The translations under genes were made by a program, and so were the position numbers. Shown here piece after piece: positions 1-8,907 of a stretch of 21,505 nucleotides of DNA (positions are counted from its first letter, which is position 1; each line of letters begins with the position of its first letter). A model generated the notes under the pieces. The model was not told where the DNA came from, searched no databases, and saw nothing but the letters and a program-made list of their open reading frames with translations. Origin of the DNA: Phoronis australis (Eukaryota; Phoronida; Phoronidae); NCBI GenBank assembly GCA_002633005.1, contig NMRA01000250.1, positions 277,291-298,795 on the forward strand, given 5' to 3'.

Positions 1-498
1 TCCCACTACTCAATATCGCTGCAGGGCTGCTTAGAGGCTCTGGGCTGGAGAAAACAGCACAGGGCGAATCACTACTGGTTCCAGGAATGGCACGCTCTGG
101 GGTACGTTTGTAGGCACGGGTGACAGTGGATGATGTGCCTCCACTGGCTCCAGTCACTGTACTGGCCACAGCTCGCGAGGCTTCTCTCTTCAAAAACGCA
201 CATCTCTGGGGTGGCGAAGGGGCGGAATGGCACCCTTTTTCAGGCGTTGTTTCGCAGGGACCTTCATCAGTTCAGCGTACAAATCCCTTTCGTAATCGGA
301 TGGCAGAAAATGCTTGCCACACACATGGTAATTCTCAACTGCTTTGTACGTTGTGTGGACGGGTAACGCTGCGTTCTTCACACGAATGAGCCAAGTACGG
401 CGAAGTGTGTCATCCATCGGAAAGCGATGCTAAGGTACTCCCAAAGCGCGCGTGAGACGATAATTAGTACATCCCGGTACGCAGCAACAGTGTAGCAT
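1..498 (-). pseudogene. broken THAP-domain transposase, N-terminal part
   Basis: The likely start codon is at 498-496, followed at once by the zinc-binding cysteines of a THAP finger (HCCCVPGC). The same frame later carries HRFPMDD, a conserved Trp and the second metal pair in VCGKHF, giving the C-x4-C ... C-x2-H pattern of the THAP fold, which binds DNA at transposon ends. The frame is broken twice. A TAG at 432-430 interrupts the finger between the first cysteine pair and HRFP. A TGA at 192-190 ends the frame just after a T run, while the neighbouring frame stays open to the window edge and encodes a Ser/Thr-rich linker ending EPLSSPAAILSSG. That linker recurs as EPVSSPAAMLSSG in the element at 15707-16557, which shows it is real coding sequence. 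No catalytic domain is visible. I read this as a dead copy. Confidence 0.75.
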
Positions 499-763
499 GT
501 TGACTGACTAGTAAATGAAAGCAAACGACGACGTAACTTAACAGAACCGAAGTAGAACAATGACTTATACGGCAGCTCTCACAGTCAGACTATATGAAAA
601 GAAATTGGCGCGAAATGCTTGCCTCCTAAAACGTCACTTCCGGAGTAACGGACGAGTAATTAACAAAATTACGAAAACCTGTAATTAAGTGGAAAATATG
701 TCTAGGATAACCAACCAACCTTATTTTAGCACAAAATGACATGAAAAAAGGTTGCCTTCGCCT
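1..763 (-). mobile_element. THAP DNA transposon (Kolobok-like), 5' end, cut by window edge
   Basis: The end of the element is at 763, where the inward-reading terminus AGGCGAAGGCAA abuts TTAA (764-767). About 320 bp of this end (roughly 450-763) match both arms of the element at 15707-16557, which starts with the same terminus and is also flanked by TTAA. A THAP-type zinc finger gene starts inside this end and reads on the minus strand towards the window edge. TTAA target duplications together with a THAP transposase are features of the Kolobok superfamily. The assignment is inferred because the catalytic part lies outside the window. The element sits in an intron of the plus-strand SORL1 gene. 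Confidence 0.7.
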
Positions 764-890
764 TTAAAAATTGCAGTTAAATAATGTTCTTATTTACTCC
801 CAAGTTTTCTCTTGTTATTTTCTACATGTTGAGACATCAATTTTACAAAGTTCTTCTATACTCCTTTTAACGTAGTGGTCGGATATGACA

Positions 891-960
891 TGCCCGCATT
901 TTGAGAACCAGTTTTCTCCACTGAATAACCAGTGTTAAACTGGTTCTCAAAATGTGGGCA
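891..960. repeat. 24-bp inverted repeat (hairpin) before SORL1 exon
   Basis: Arms 891-914 and 937-960 are reverse complements with one mismatch (core TTTTGAGAACCAGTTT), separated by 22 bp. A transcript would form a strong stem-loop ending 84 bp before the acceptor of the 1045 exon. It may be the remnant of a small fold-back element. No target duplication is evident. Confidence 0.75.
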
Positions 961-1044
961 CGATTTATCCAACTATTGCCCCTTTTTACGTGAATGGTGT
1001 GATCTTCTTGGTGACCTTCAGTGTTAAACGGTTCCGTGTTTCAG

Positions 1045-1148
1045 CACCTGAGGCTCCACCCAAAAACCTCCAAGTGTTTGAGCTTCTCAATCGTGGCAGC
1101 GTCAAGATTATCTGGGGTGCTTCCTGTGCCTTCATAGAGGGCCCTGTG
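1045..1148 (+). CDS. SORL1: SORL1 exon: first half of the penultimate FN3 domain
   Basis: This is the first exon of the plus-strand receptor gene seen here. The acceptor is TTTCAG at 1039-1044, and the exon opens in phase 1 with PEAPPKNLQVFELLNRGSVK and then IIWGAS. That is the usual start of a fibronectin type III domain: a Pro-rich A strand and the conserved B-strand Trp. It ends in phase 0 before GTCAGT at 1149. The phase-1 entry between domains and the phase-0 split inside the domain match the next FN3 pair. SorLA carries a series of FN3 domains just outside its membrane segment, so this should be the next-to-last. The VPS10, propeller and LDL-receptor-A parts must lie upstream of the window. 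The gene name rests on the downstream tail; this exon alone says only FN3. Confidence 0.85.
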
Positions 1149-2282
1149 GTCAGTATACAAATCACAAATTGGCAAAGTCTGTTTTCTTCTGCCGGTCTTA
1201 AACATTTTTGATTTGGATCCAGTTTGGGATTGTTTTGATGGTTTCTAATTTCTTTTTAATGTTTACACTTCTATGTCTCATTCATATTCATTTTCATGGC
1301 ATGTCCCATGGGAGGATGCTGGAAGAATGCAATGTCTTGTGAAAGAAGTGCTCTTCGCAAAATGGGACATGAGTATTTGAAAGCTAATTACACTATTTTG
1401 GGTTGTTCTGTATTGAAATTAAACACCATTACAAAACCTATCAATTGCACCTAATTAAAATGAATTACCTGAAAGAAAATTTTTGAGACTTTTGAGAAGT
1501 TCCAATTTGTTTGGGAATGCATTTTAATGGAAGTGAAATAATGTGGTGAGTTGAAGATCTTAGCAGCTAGATGATGTGGTGGTTAATGTGACTGTGTTTT
1601 TGAACAGTAAAATCTCAAAAATGTTGCTCTTTTGCATCTAACATTCATGTGAATGGCCACACTTTCTCTAATTATCGTCTGATGGTAGTTATCGTATAGA
1701 ACTTGAAGATGATAAATCTTATATTTGGTGCTTCTAACCTTTTGTGGAAAAAATGAAAGAAATTAAAATTCACTCATCTGCCATGTGTCCTAAATAGGTC
1801 ATTTCAATTTTGACAAAACTAGTCATAAAACTTGTTATTCTGTATTTATGAAAGATAATTATTTAGATGGCCTTAATGAAAATGAATGTATTGACTGTAT
1901 TGACTGTTGTTGTGTGGCTTTATGGTGTTTGTGTTGTTGCTTAGCAACAATTAAAAGTTATTTTTCCAGGAAAAATTAAATGGTGAAGTTTATTGTAACA
2001 CGTTCTGCAATTTTACTGCACTTTTAGTGCAAGACATTCTGCAAGTTTACTGAAGATAGATCAAGATATGAGGAAATTGCATAGAAACATCCATTTTCTT
2101 GATAAATCATGTTCCCAGAATATTTATTGATGTGACTGCCAATATTCAGGTGCATGAAATATGTCTGTTTGGTTCAGCTGGTTACTGTACTGCTGCTTTG
2201 GAGGATAGTTAAGAACTGTGGCCTGTGGCTGTATGACCTAGCTTAAAGACATCTTCCCATATCAAAAAGTCTCTTGTTTCAG
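1149..2282 (+). other. SORL1 intron, no further gene seen
   Basis: This AT-rich intron runs from donor GTCAGT to acceptor TTGTTTCAG. The only distinctive sequence I see is a near-palindromic X-box-like site at 1936-1948. There is no coding sequence or recognisable transposon. Confidence 0.75.
1936..1948. promoter_or_regulatory. candidate RFX X-box in intron
   Basis: GTTGCTTAGCAAC is a perfect inverted repeat of GTTGCT/AGCAAC half-sites around one central base, the arrangement bound by RFX winged-helix factors. It lies inside an intron near the 3' end of SORL1, so any role as an enhancer is conjecture. A 13-bp match can also arise by chance. Confidence 0.3.
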
Positions 2283-2463
2283 AGTTATGCATTAATGGTC
2301 ACTGACCATCACACTGGCAAGATGAGGAAGTTTGTCCTGCCTCCTAGCAGAAGCATTGAGAACTATTTCACCCAGCACAATTACGACCGTGGCAATAACT
2401 ACACCGTTGCTGTAGCTAACAACATTCCAAATGCCAGGAGTGTTTCCAAGACGATATCGATCT
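2283..2463 (+). CDS. SORL1: SORL1 exon: second half of the penultimate FN3 domain
   Basis: Acceptor TTGTTTCAG precedes a phase-0 start SYALMVTDHHTGKMRKFVLP. The exon ends in phase 1 at GTGAGT (2464). It completes the FN3 domain begun in the 1045 exon: the C to G strands include the expected tyrosine in NNYTVAVANN and the closing segment SVSKTISI. The final T joins the CA of the next exon to make Ser, so the reading frame is unbroken. It has two potential N-glycosylation sequons, NNYT and a weaker neighbour. At 181 bp, the exon gives a whole domain of about 95 residues, the normal FN3 size. The domain call is strong; its rank in the receptor is inferred from the transmembrane exon two exons downstream. 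Confidence 0.87.
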
Positions 2464-3441
2464 GTGAGTTCACATGCTATCATTTTCTTTGACAACGGCA
2501 TTAGATAGTGATTGCCTCTGATGCAGTTTTGGGTAAATGTTTCAGTCTGCAGTAAATGTTACAGTAGTGACTTGTGATCGTTAGGTAATAAAAATTGATC
2601 TGTGTTGCTCTCCAACTTTAATTTCCAAACACCAGGGTTCAATGAACCCATCTTCCAAATTTTTTGGGTTCATTTCAAATTTTAGGGTTCCTGAAAACAG
2701 TCCCAATATCATCAAGAATTCGCTCACACTTAGAACAGCAACTGTTGTATTGGGTGGCACAGCAATTCACAGTAAATACTTATGACCCACTATGCATATT
2801 GGGATAATGCAGCAAACAATTGTGTCGGTGTTAATCCTCTAATTAAATTGTTATCTCCCCTGCCAGTTATCTCCACTCTCCTGTATTAGAGTCTTGGTAA
2901 CTTTTTAGAGTTCTGTTGAACAAACATGGCTGAATGAATAAAGTGTGTTGTGCTTATTTGTAGACATTAACAGTCAGTGTGTGTGTTATGTAGTTTTGTT
3001 GGGTCATATGAGACAAAAATTCAGTTTGCAGGAACACTGTTTTTATGCAAACGTGTCAGGAGAGGCAACACTTAGTAATGATGAATTGTACGAGTTAGAG
3101 GAAAACAGGCACACTATTACCACCGGTGTTCTGTTTCATCCACTTACAGTTGTCTCGACTTCTACCTTATGCGGGTGAGAAGTCGTGGTTTGTAAGCTTA
3201 GACTGATTAGTATAGCCATGCTCGATGCATAAAGCAATCCGTCAAGCAGTAACAAATTGTTAGATTTCTTTTCACGCCCAAAAATCCCCTCTGCTATGAG
3301 TAAGAAACAAAATAAGACCCAAGTTGATACGGTGTGTATTGGAATGTTTTCACAGACAGTCAGGATTTACTGCACCTTGGCATCCATATTGTGTTTATTG
3401 TGCTTGCTGTCCTGTTAACGCCCTCTGTTGTATCCCGTTAG
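2464..3441 (+). other. SORL1 intron, nothing recognised
   Basis: The intron runs from donor GTGAGT to an acceptor with a short pyrimidine tract (CCCGTTAG). It contains a small palindrome (GGGTTCAATGAACCC near 2636-2650), but I see no gene or classifiable mobile element. Confidence 0.7.
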
Positions 3442-3569
3442 CACCATACGGTGAACCACTGATGGTCAAAGTGGCCGACTATGTGATGACTGAAAGTGAG
3501 GTGGAGGCAGGCAACAACAAATTGCGCGTCTTTTGGAATCCACCTGCTGAGAAGATCACAGCACCCTTT
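3442..3569 (+). CDS. SORL1: SORL1 exon: first half of the last FN3 domain
   Basis: The exon enters in phase 1 after CCCGTTAG and leaves in phase 0 at GTAAGC (3570), the same phases as the 1045 exon. It encodes PYGEPLMVKVADYVMTESEV followed by EAGNNKLRVFWNPPAEKI, with the conserved FN3 Trp in RVFWNPP. The start is fixed by the frame carried over from the upstream exon (T + CA gives Ser). It lies directly before the juxtamembrane part of the receptor. The polypyrimidine tract of its acceptor is short compared with the other exons of this gene, so inclusion may depend on other signals. Confidence 0.85.
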
Positions 3570-4724
3570 GTAAGCCATTTATAGCATTTATACAGTGTAG
3601 TGGAATCGTAGACACACAGCGGGGGTCACCTTATTATCTGAGGGTAGACACTAGTGTACAAACACCTTTGTCACGAGCACACGTAATACCATTTCAATAG
3701 CAATACAGACTTCCACTGCAGTGCGCCAAGTATCTGATGAACACAATGATCACAGAAAAGGTGGCAGAATCAGGTAACAAACTCACAAACAAAATATAGC
3801 CAGTGTGTTAGTGATACTGACGCGTGTGCTGATTGAACCCTTTAACAACTGAACTCCAAATACATCAGGATCCCAAGGAATTATGCGAATTGCGACTTCA
3901 ACGAACAAAAAAGAAAAATTAAATTTTTATTAAACAGGTGACAAAAACGTGTCAATGTTACAGTAAACCAAAAAACACGTGCTGTGCTTGTCCTTTGCTA
4001 TATATGTGTTGTTATCATCGTCGTTAGTCGTTACTCAGGACAAGTTTGTTTGCAATAGCTTTGTTATTGAGCATGTGTCTGGCCCGAGATGTAAGGCTAG
4101 GGTCTATGACAGTCAATTTGCTTTACGCCCAGGCGTTATGATGTGGAATTCTGAGTCATTTTTTCTCTCAATACTTTCGGCTAGTACTGTCAGTAGATAT
4201 ATGATGTGTTAGAGATAACAGTCAGAAGTTCAGTTTATCATACAGAAAACAGGTATAGTCATAAGTCCAGTGTCATCTTCCAACTAACAAAGCAGACGAT
4301 CACCTAAGTGACATAGCCTTTTTTGTGTGTCAGGTGAGACTTGTTCCACTGACAAATGTTTGGTTAGGGCTTCGATTGCTTCCATATTTTGCTCTATGAA
4401 AGATTAATTGTTAGGTTAGTGTAATGTGTTTGGTTTTTTGTCATTTGTTTACTAAACTGTGGCTCGAAGGATTTCAAATTTGCTACTTGCTGCACCCTTT
4501 TGTGCTTATTTTACCCTTCTGTATGCATTTATAGCTATCAAGCTCCTAGTGACAATTTTATTGTTTTGGTCAAACTCTTGGAAGAATTATTACGATATTG
4601 TCATCTTTCCTCTTTTGCTTTTATGCCGCAACATCTCCTTACTCTGTGTCTCGGTTAAGCTGACACCTATGTCCATGATGGCTTTGTCTTGTTGCTATTC
4701 GTCAAGTCCTTTTGTCTCTTACAG
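3570..4724 (+). other. SORL1 intron, nothing recognised
   Basis: This T-rich intron runs from GTAAGC to the acceptor TTTGTCTCTTACAG. Open frames inside it are hydrophobic by-products of T-richness. I see no repeat family or gene. Confidence 0.7.
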
Positions 4725-4935
4725 AAATACCAACTGTTTATGAAACGAGACAGTGAAAACTACAACATGGTAACAGAGGTGAAGAGCAAGGAACGGTCCT
4801 GGGTCATGAAGTTGCCCGAGGGTCATCTCTACTATTTCCGCGTACGTGTTGTGTCGGTCGAGACTGGGCTACCGGGCCTGTTCAGTGACTATGCATCCTA
4901 CAAGGGCCGCGATGTCAAGGCACACAAGACAAAAG
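4725..4935 (+). CDS. SORL1: SORL1 exon: second half of the last FN3 domain
   Basis: The exon opens in phase 0 after a strong pyrimidine tract and acceptor (CTCTTACAG) with KYQLFMKRDSENYNMVTEVK. It continues through the conserved FN3 segment LYYFRVRVVSVETGLPG and SDYASYKGRDVKAHKTK, and leaves in phase 1 at GTAGGC (4936). With the 3442 exon it makes one FN3 domain of about 110 residues. The tail KGRDVKAHKTK is the start of the extracellular stalk; in SorLA proteins the ectodomain is shed from this region. The coding frame stays open through the donor for a further 133 codons, so an unspliced transcript would not stop at once (see findings). Confidence 0.87.
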
Positions 4936-4966
4936 GTAGGCGTTGGTGCTTACAGCTTGCTTATCA

Positions 4967-5106
4967 GGGCTTGGAATTTTCCTCTTTTAAGAGGATTTCA
5001 GTCTTCATTTTTGGTTTCGATTCCCTCTTATTTGATTTCCAGTTCCTCTTTTTTCTTCTCTTTTTTATCATTGTCCTCACTTTATTCATGCAAAAACGTT
5101 TTATTT
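4967..5106 (+). repeat. dispersed T-rich repeat, copy 1
   Basis: The stretch from GGGCTTGGAATTTTCCTC through TTTGGTTTCGAT and GATTTCCAGTTCCTC to CATGCAAAAACG is matched in the opposite orientation at 17048-17167. Copy 1 has an extra ~33 bp containing CCTCTTTTAAGAGG. It is an unclassified interspersed repeat. Terminal repeats and target duplications were not found. Confidence 0.65.
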
Positions 5107-5700
5107 CAGTTAAAGTTTATGACACAGAGTACATTTCTGCCACACAAACCTATTTTAGGTTGTTTTGGGGGGTTTTTGTCATGGTTTGCATTTTTGACAG
5201 GTGTGGTATTGAAATGAATGTTTTGGTTTTAAAATCTGCTTTTGGTGAAGTGCATGTGCTTCAAGTGTGGCATCTTGATGCGTCACCTTTGTATAGAGTG
5301 GAGATTTGGGGGTCATTTGTGTTATGGATTGTGTGACTCAAATATCACTGTCAGAAATGCTGTTTCTCCTGTAATAAGAGTGAATGCGCTCGCTTGAGAT
5401 GCCAGTTTTGATCCGAATTACCATGGAAGCGCACCAGTAGTGTCAATTTTTTGGGTTTTTTCAAAAGTTTATTTTGAAATAGTTAATGCAATAAATATAC
5501 AGACCCAGAATGCACCAAAAAGCATTGTATCTGGGCTAAACAAATACAACGAAATCTGTAAACAATTACACAAATACAACAGTTGTGTCGGTGAGAACTG
5601 GTTTTCTAATTACTTTAGCCTTTAGACCAACTGGGGCTTCTGCTGTTATGATTTGATCACATGCTGTCTGGGGTACAGTTATGGAATTCGATGCCTTTTT

Positions 5701-5730
5701 ATGCGCCCACATATTTATATGTGGACGCAT
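5701..5730. repeat. 30-bp palindrome at the edge of a helentron-like repeat
   Basis: ATGCGCCCACATAT and ATATGTGGACGCAT are reverse complements with one mismatch around a 2-bp centre. The outer ATGCGCCCA recurs inverted at 8908-8916 (TGGGCGCAT), at the other end of the monomer-rich region. It is followed by a run of degenerate GTCCGTCCG units (5738-5790). Confidence 0.65.
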
Positions 5731-5734
5731 TATG

Positions 5735-6000
5735 CCGTCCATCCGCCGTCTGTCCGCTGTCCGTCCGCCATCCGTCCGGCGTCCGCTGCTCTGTCTCCAT
5801 AACCGATTAACATATGTTCATGAAATTTTGCACAATTTGTTCCTTTCATAGATGGGACGGCATGCGCGAATTTTTGGACGGATCCGACTACCGGTGTCCC
5901 CCCTAGTGGCAATTTTAATTTTTTACTTTTACCTCTGTATCTTCAAAGGTCCTCAACATATTTTCACAAAATTTGGTGTATAGACAGAGGTCGTGTAACT
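5735..6000 (+). repeat. monomer block 1 of the CTAGTGGCAATTTT repeat
   Basis: The block holds CCCCCTAGTGGCAATTTT followed by TACCTCTGTATCTTC, AAAGGTCCTCA and an AAAATTTGGTGTATAGACA stretch. The same string of phrases, in the same order, occurs at 8197-8280 and in looser form elsewhere in 7795-8870. It is the minor part of one repeat family, now separated from the major block by 1.8 kb of other sequence. Confidence 0.75.
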
Positions 6001-6531
6001 CCGGAATTTAGTTTACAAAACAGCCACAGGCTTCGCATACCAGTAGTCAGCCATTACTATAATGTCAGAAACGAAAACAGAATAGCTGTTCACCATGTTA
6101 GTGAGCTATTCAAACTCGTATTCCTGGATTATATAAGGTCTGTGTTTTATTAAAAATGTGATGTGACATGAATTTGTTGTTTGTTATTATTCTAATTGAG
6201 GTTTTAATTATTTCAAATGGGTCTTTGCCAGTGTTGCATGTAGTTGTACTGATTTGTTTACTTTCTGTAGAGGCTTAGCCCTATTAGAGCACAATGACTA
6301 ATAACTGTGTCCCCTGGAATCTATCTACACATGTTATAAACAGGATGCTACAGTGTTCACATAAACATCCCAGAGCCAAATAACCATTCCTTAATATGGC
6401 AACACTGTGAGGAATTTCTTATGATTTCCCTCAGTTCTTAACATTGCTTTCGTGAGTCACTTCGTTCAGTTGCACAACAACATAATTTCTGACATCCTGG
6501 TGATACCTACATCAAGCAGTCCATTGAAAAA

Positions 6532-6945
6532 ATGGCATCTACAACATTGGAATTTAAGGGCATTTCATCATGGAAAGACTATATTCCTGAGTGGCCAAAT
6601 GTTATGTATGGTGACATTTACAATTATTTGGTAGAATCAAAAGCAGTTGATGGACAGTCGATGAAAAACTTTAAAAGCCTAGAATCATTCAATTACTCCC
6701 AGAGTGGATGCGCTGATAAGATTTTACACCGTAATTTGGACAAGGACACCGTGGTTATCAAGTGAAATGTCAGACCATCTCAGAACATCAATAATGAGTG
6801 GAACTCAGTCTGCATAAAAGCATTGAATAGTGGTGAAATATTGTCTGGCACTTGCAAATCTATGGCCGGATTAGGAAAGACATGCAGTCACATTGGTGCT
6901 GACTTGTGGAAAATTGAACACTCTGTTAGAATGGGGTTTCCGAAT
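6532..6945 (+). pseudogene. SWIM zinc-finger gene remnant (THAP/YqaJ-type mobile gene)
   Basis: The frame from an ATG at 6532 encodes MASTTLEFKG, then WPNVMYGDIYNYLVES, then FKSLESFNYSQSG, a spacing I recognise from animal proteins that pair a SWIM finger with a YqaJ-type nuclease. A TGA at 6763-6765 interrupts it. The same frame then resumes with NVRPSQNINNEW and the finger GTCKSMAGLGKTCSHIGADL. SWIM fingers are C-x-C ... C-x-H. Here the CSH pair is intact, but the second Cys of C-x-C is Ser, a one-base change. No nuclease domain follows; around 6945 the sequence runs into the minus-strand THAP relic. With a stop and a lost zinc ligand it is almost certainly dead. The family assignment is from memory of the motif context and needs a profile search. 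Confidence 0.6.
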
Positions 6946-7397
6946 TGTCCGCAGTATCAGGCAGTGTCTCACTGGTCTCAGATGCAACATGTTCGACCGT
7001 GTGGGTGTTTTTAGATACGTGTGCATCATCATCTTCACCAGTAGTAGCTGATTTTGTGAGCTTCAAAACTTTCCTGCGACCAGGTTTTACCTTTCTGGCA
7101 TATCCCATGTTTAGCTGAAGCACTGGATTTCTTTCTGTTGGCTCACCATCCACAAAATGAACGGAACAAACAAAGACATTTTTTGGTAATCTGTCTCTGT
7201 TAATGGACTTTTGCCACAGTAGTCTCAATTCACTGTTGTGTTTACCTGATGGCATTCTGTGTAACTTGTAAGGTTTTAAACATGGACAGTTTGTGCATTT
7301 GACCATGGTGTTCATCACAAATTTCTGTCTCCCAACATTTCAATTTCACCCAGTTGTTGTGACAGCCTGTTACAGCACAGTTACTACCACTGGGCAT
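6926..7397 (-). pseudogene. THAP-domain gene remnant, convergent to the SWIM remnant
   Basis: The start codon is at 7397-7395 and is followed by MPSGSNCAVTGCHNNWVKLK, with the first zinc pair of a THAP-type domain (C-x4-C). The frame shifts near 7290. The continuing frame gives CPCLKPYKLHRMPSGKHN, a Trp, then VFVCSVHFVDGEPTERNP and LQLNMGY, with the second metal pair C-x2-H and the FVDG-PT-NP-LGY block typical of THAP proteins linked to animal DNA transposons. A basic stretch (KVKPGRRKVLKLTK) and an acidic Ser/Thr linker follow up to a stop at 6926. The domain is complete apart from the shift; the protein behind it is missing. Its 3' end abuts or overlaps the end of the plus-strand SWIM remnant, so the two genes, or two fragments of one rearranged element, converge. 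Confidence 0.7.
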
Positions 7398-7794
7398 TTT
7401 AAACAATTTTTAGTGGAGGTGAAAGTTGAACAGTTCTATTTGTATACTTGTAAACACTTCTGAAAAGATTCAAACAAAAATTTCAAACCTCCTTGAAATA
7501 TGGTATATTATCAGTTAGACGGTAATGTTTTATTTTTCTATATATCAGTCCAACAATTTTAACTTTGATTATTGACATTTATGTAATTGTATACATCTAG
7601 TAATTTACAAATATTTCTTCTGTCAAATGTATTGCATGAAAAAATCAACATGTACCAGGAATATCAATGATTTCAAATCTGCTGATCTGCTTCCAAATAA
7701 ACAACACAAGTAGACACAGCAGCTGGGATGGTTTGCTTTACAGACAGACTACTCACTCCAGTGTTTATCTGACATGGCATTAATGGCGTGACCT

Positions 7795-8870
7795 CAATAT
7801 GGCGCTCCCCAGGCATTCGGCAATTTCCGTAATGGAATCTGTCTATAGAATAGGCATCTATTCGTGAGACAACTGTATCCTCCCGTTTTCAGATGGATTC
7901 GACGTAGTTTGCACCACCTAGTGGCAATTTTTACTGTTTTCGAGTCTTTTTTTAGCATCTGCCCCTCTATCAACGAAACCGCTCTAATCATGATTGTGAA
8001 AATTGGCATATATGTTTTAATTATGAAGTGGACGGGTGACAATGATTTCTGATGACTGACTATTGTGGCGCCTTCTATTGGCAGTTACATTTTTTGCACC
8101 CATGGCTGTATCTCCTAAACCGTGTGCAGGATCTTTACTTGATTTAACAAGTGTGTTTATATGATGTTGACAACAGCTAGATTTGACTGCTGGTGTGCCC
8201 CCTGGTGGCAATTTTTGTTTTACGTTTACCTCTGTATCTTCAAAGGTCCTCAATGTATTTTCATAAAATTTGGCATACAGACATCTGTTAATGAGGTGAT
8301 GCCATCTCTCCAAAGGTCCTTAACAGATTTTCGTAAAAATTTTAAGTACGGGTATCTTCTGGTGAGATGACACTATTCTCCTGTTTTCGGATGGAATCAA
8401 GGTATTTTGGAACACCTAGTGGCCATTTTTGCTGTTTTTGAGTCTGTATTTTGGCATCTACCCTTTTATCAACCAAATCATTCTAAGGATGGTTTTGAAA
8501 ATTGGCGCATATGTTCTCAGTGTGAAGAGGACGGTTGACGATGACAACTTTGACTACTGTGGTGCCTTCTAGTGGTAGTTTTGTTTTGTTTTGCGCCCAT
8601 ACCTGTATTTCCTAAACCCACCGCAGGATCTGTATTAAATTTAATTTGTAGGTGTATTTATATGAAGCTAACAACAGACAATGATGACTTTCAGGCGGAT
8701 GCAATGAACAGTGTGCTCCCTTGTGGCAATTTCATTTTAATCTGTTTTCCTTTGTTTCTCTGAGGTTCATGACAGATTTCTATGAAATTTGGTGTATAGC
8801 TTTCTATTTAAGAAGTAATGCCATGTTCCCGTTTTGGGATGGATTGTACGTACATTTTTATGACACAAAT
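7795..8870 (+). repeat. monomer block 2: ~500-bp higher-order repeat of ~150-bp monomers
   Basis: Two successive ~500-bp units are visible. Matching phrases sit at 7885 and 8383 (GTTTTC-GATGGA), at 8071 and 8565 (GCCTTCTA-TGG) and at 8202 and about 8720 (TGTGGCAATTT-like). Each unit contains three related monomers built around CTAGTGGCAATTTT, spaced roughly 127-214 bp apart. Short phrases such as AAATTTGGTGTATAGC also recur from monomer block 1. Open frames across the block are not conserved between units, so it is not coding. Confidence 0.8.
8197..8208 (-). promoter_or_regulatory. CTCF-like core motif inside repeat monomer
   Basis: The minus strand reads CCACCAGGGGGC, an exact fit to the CTCF core CCASYAGRKGGC. 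Related 12-mers with one or two changes sit at the same place in the other monomers: 5898-5909, 7913-7924, 8070-8081, 8411-8422, 8564-8575 and 8715-8726. Binding is not shown; the motif match is. Confidence 0.5.
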
Positions 8871-8907
8871 AAACAACCCTAAAAGCACACCATTTGTGAT
8901 GCATTCA

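Noticed and set aside
4459-4743. 94-codon hydrophobic open frame before the 4725 exon
   Set aside because: It is the wrong frame for the FN3 exon, T-rich, and overlaps the exon's polypyrimidine tract.
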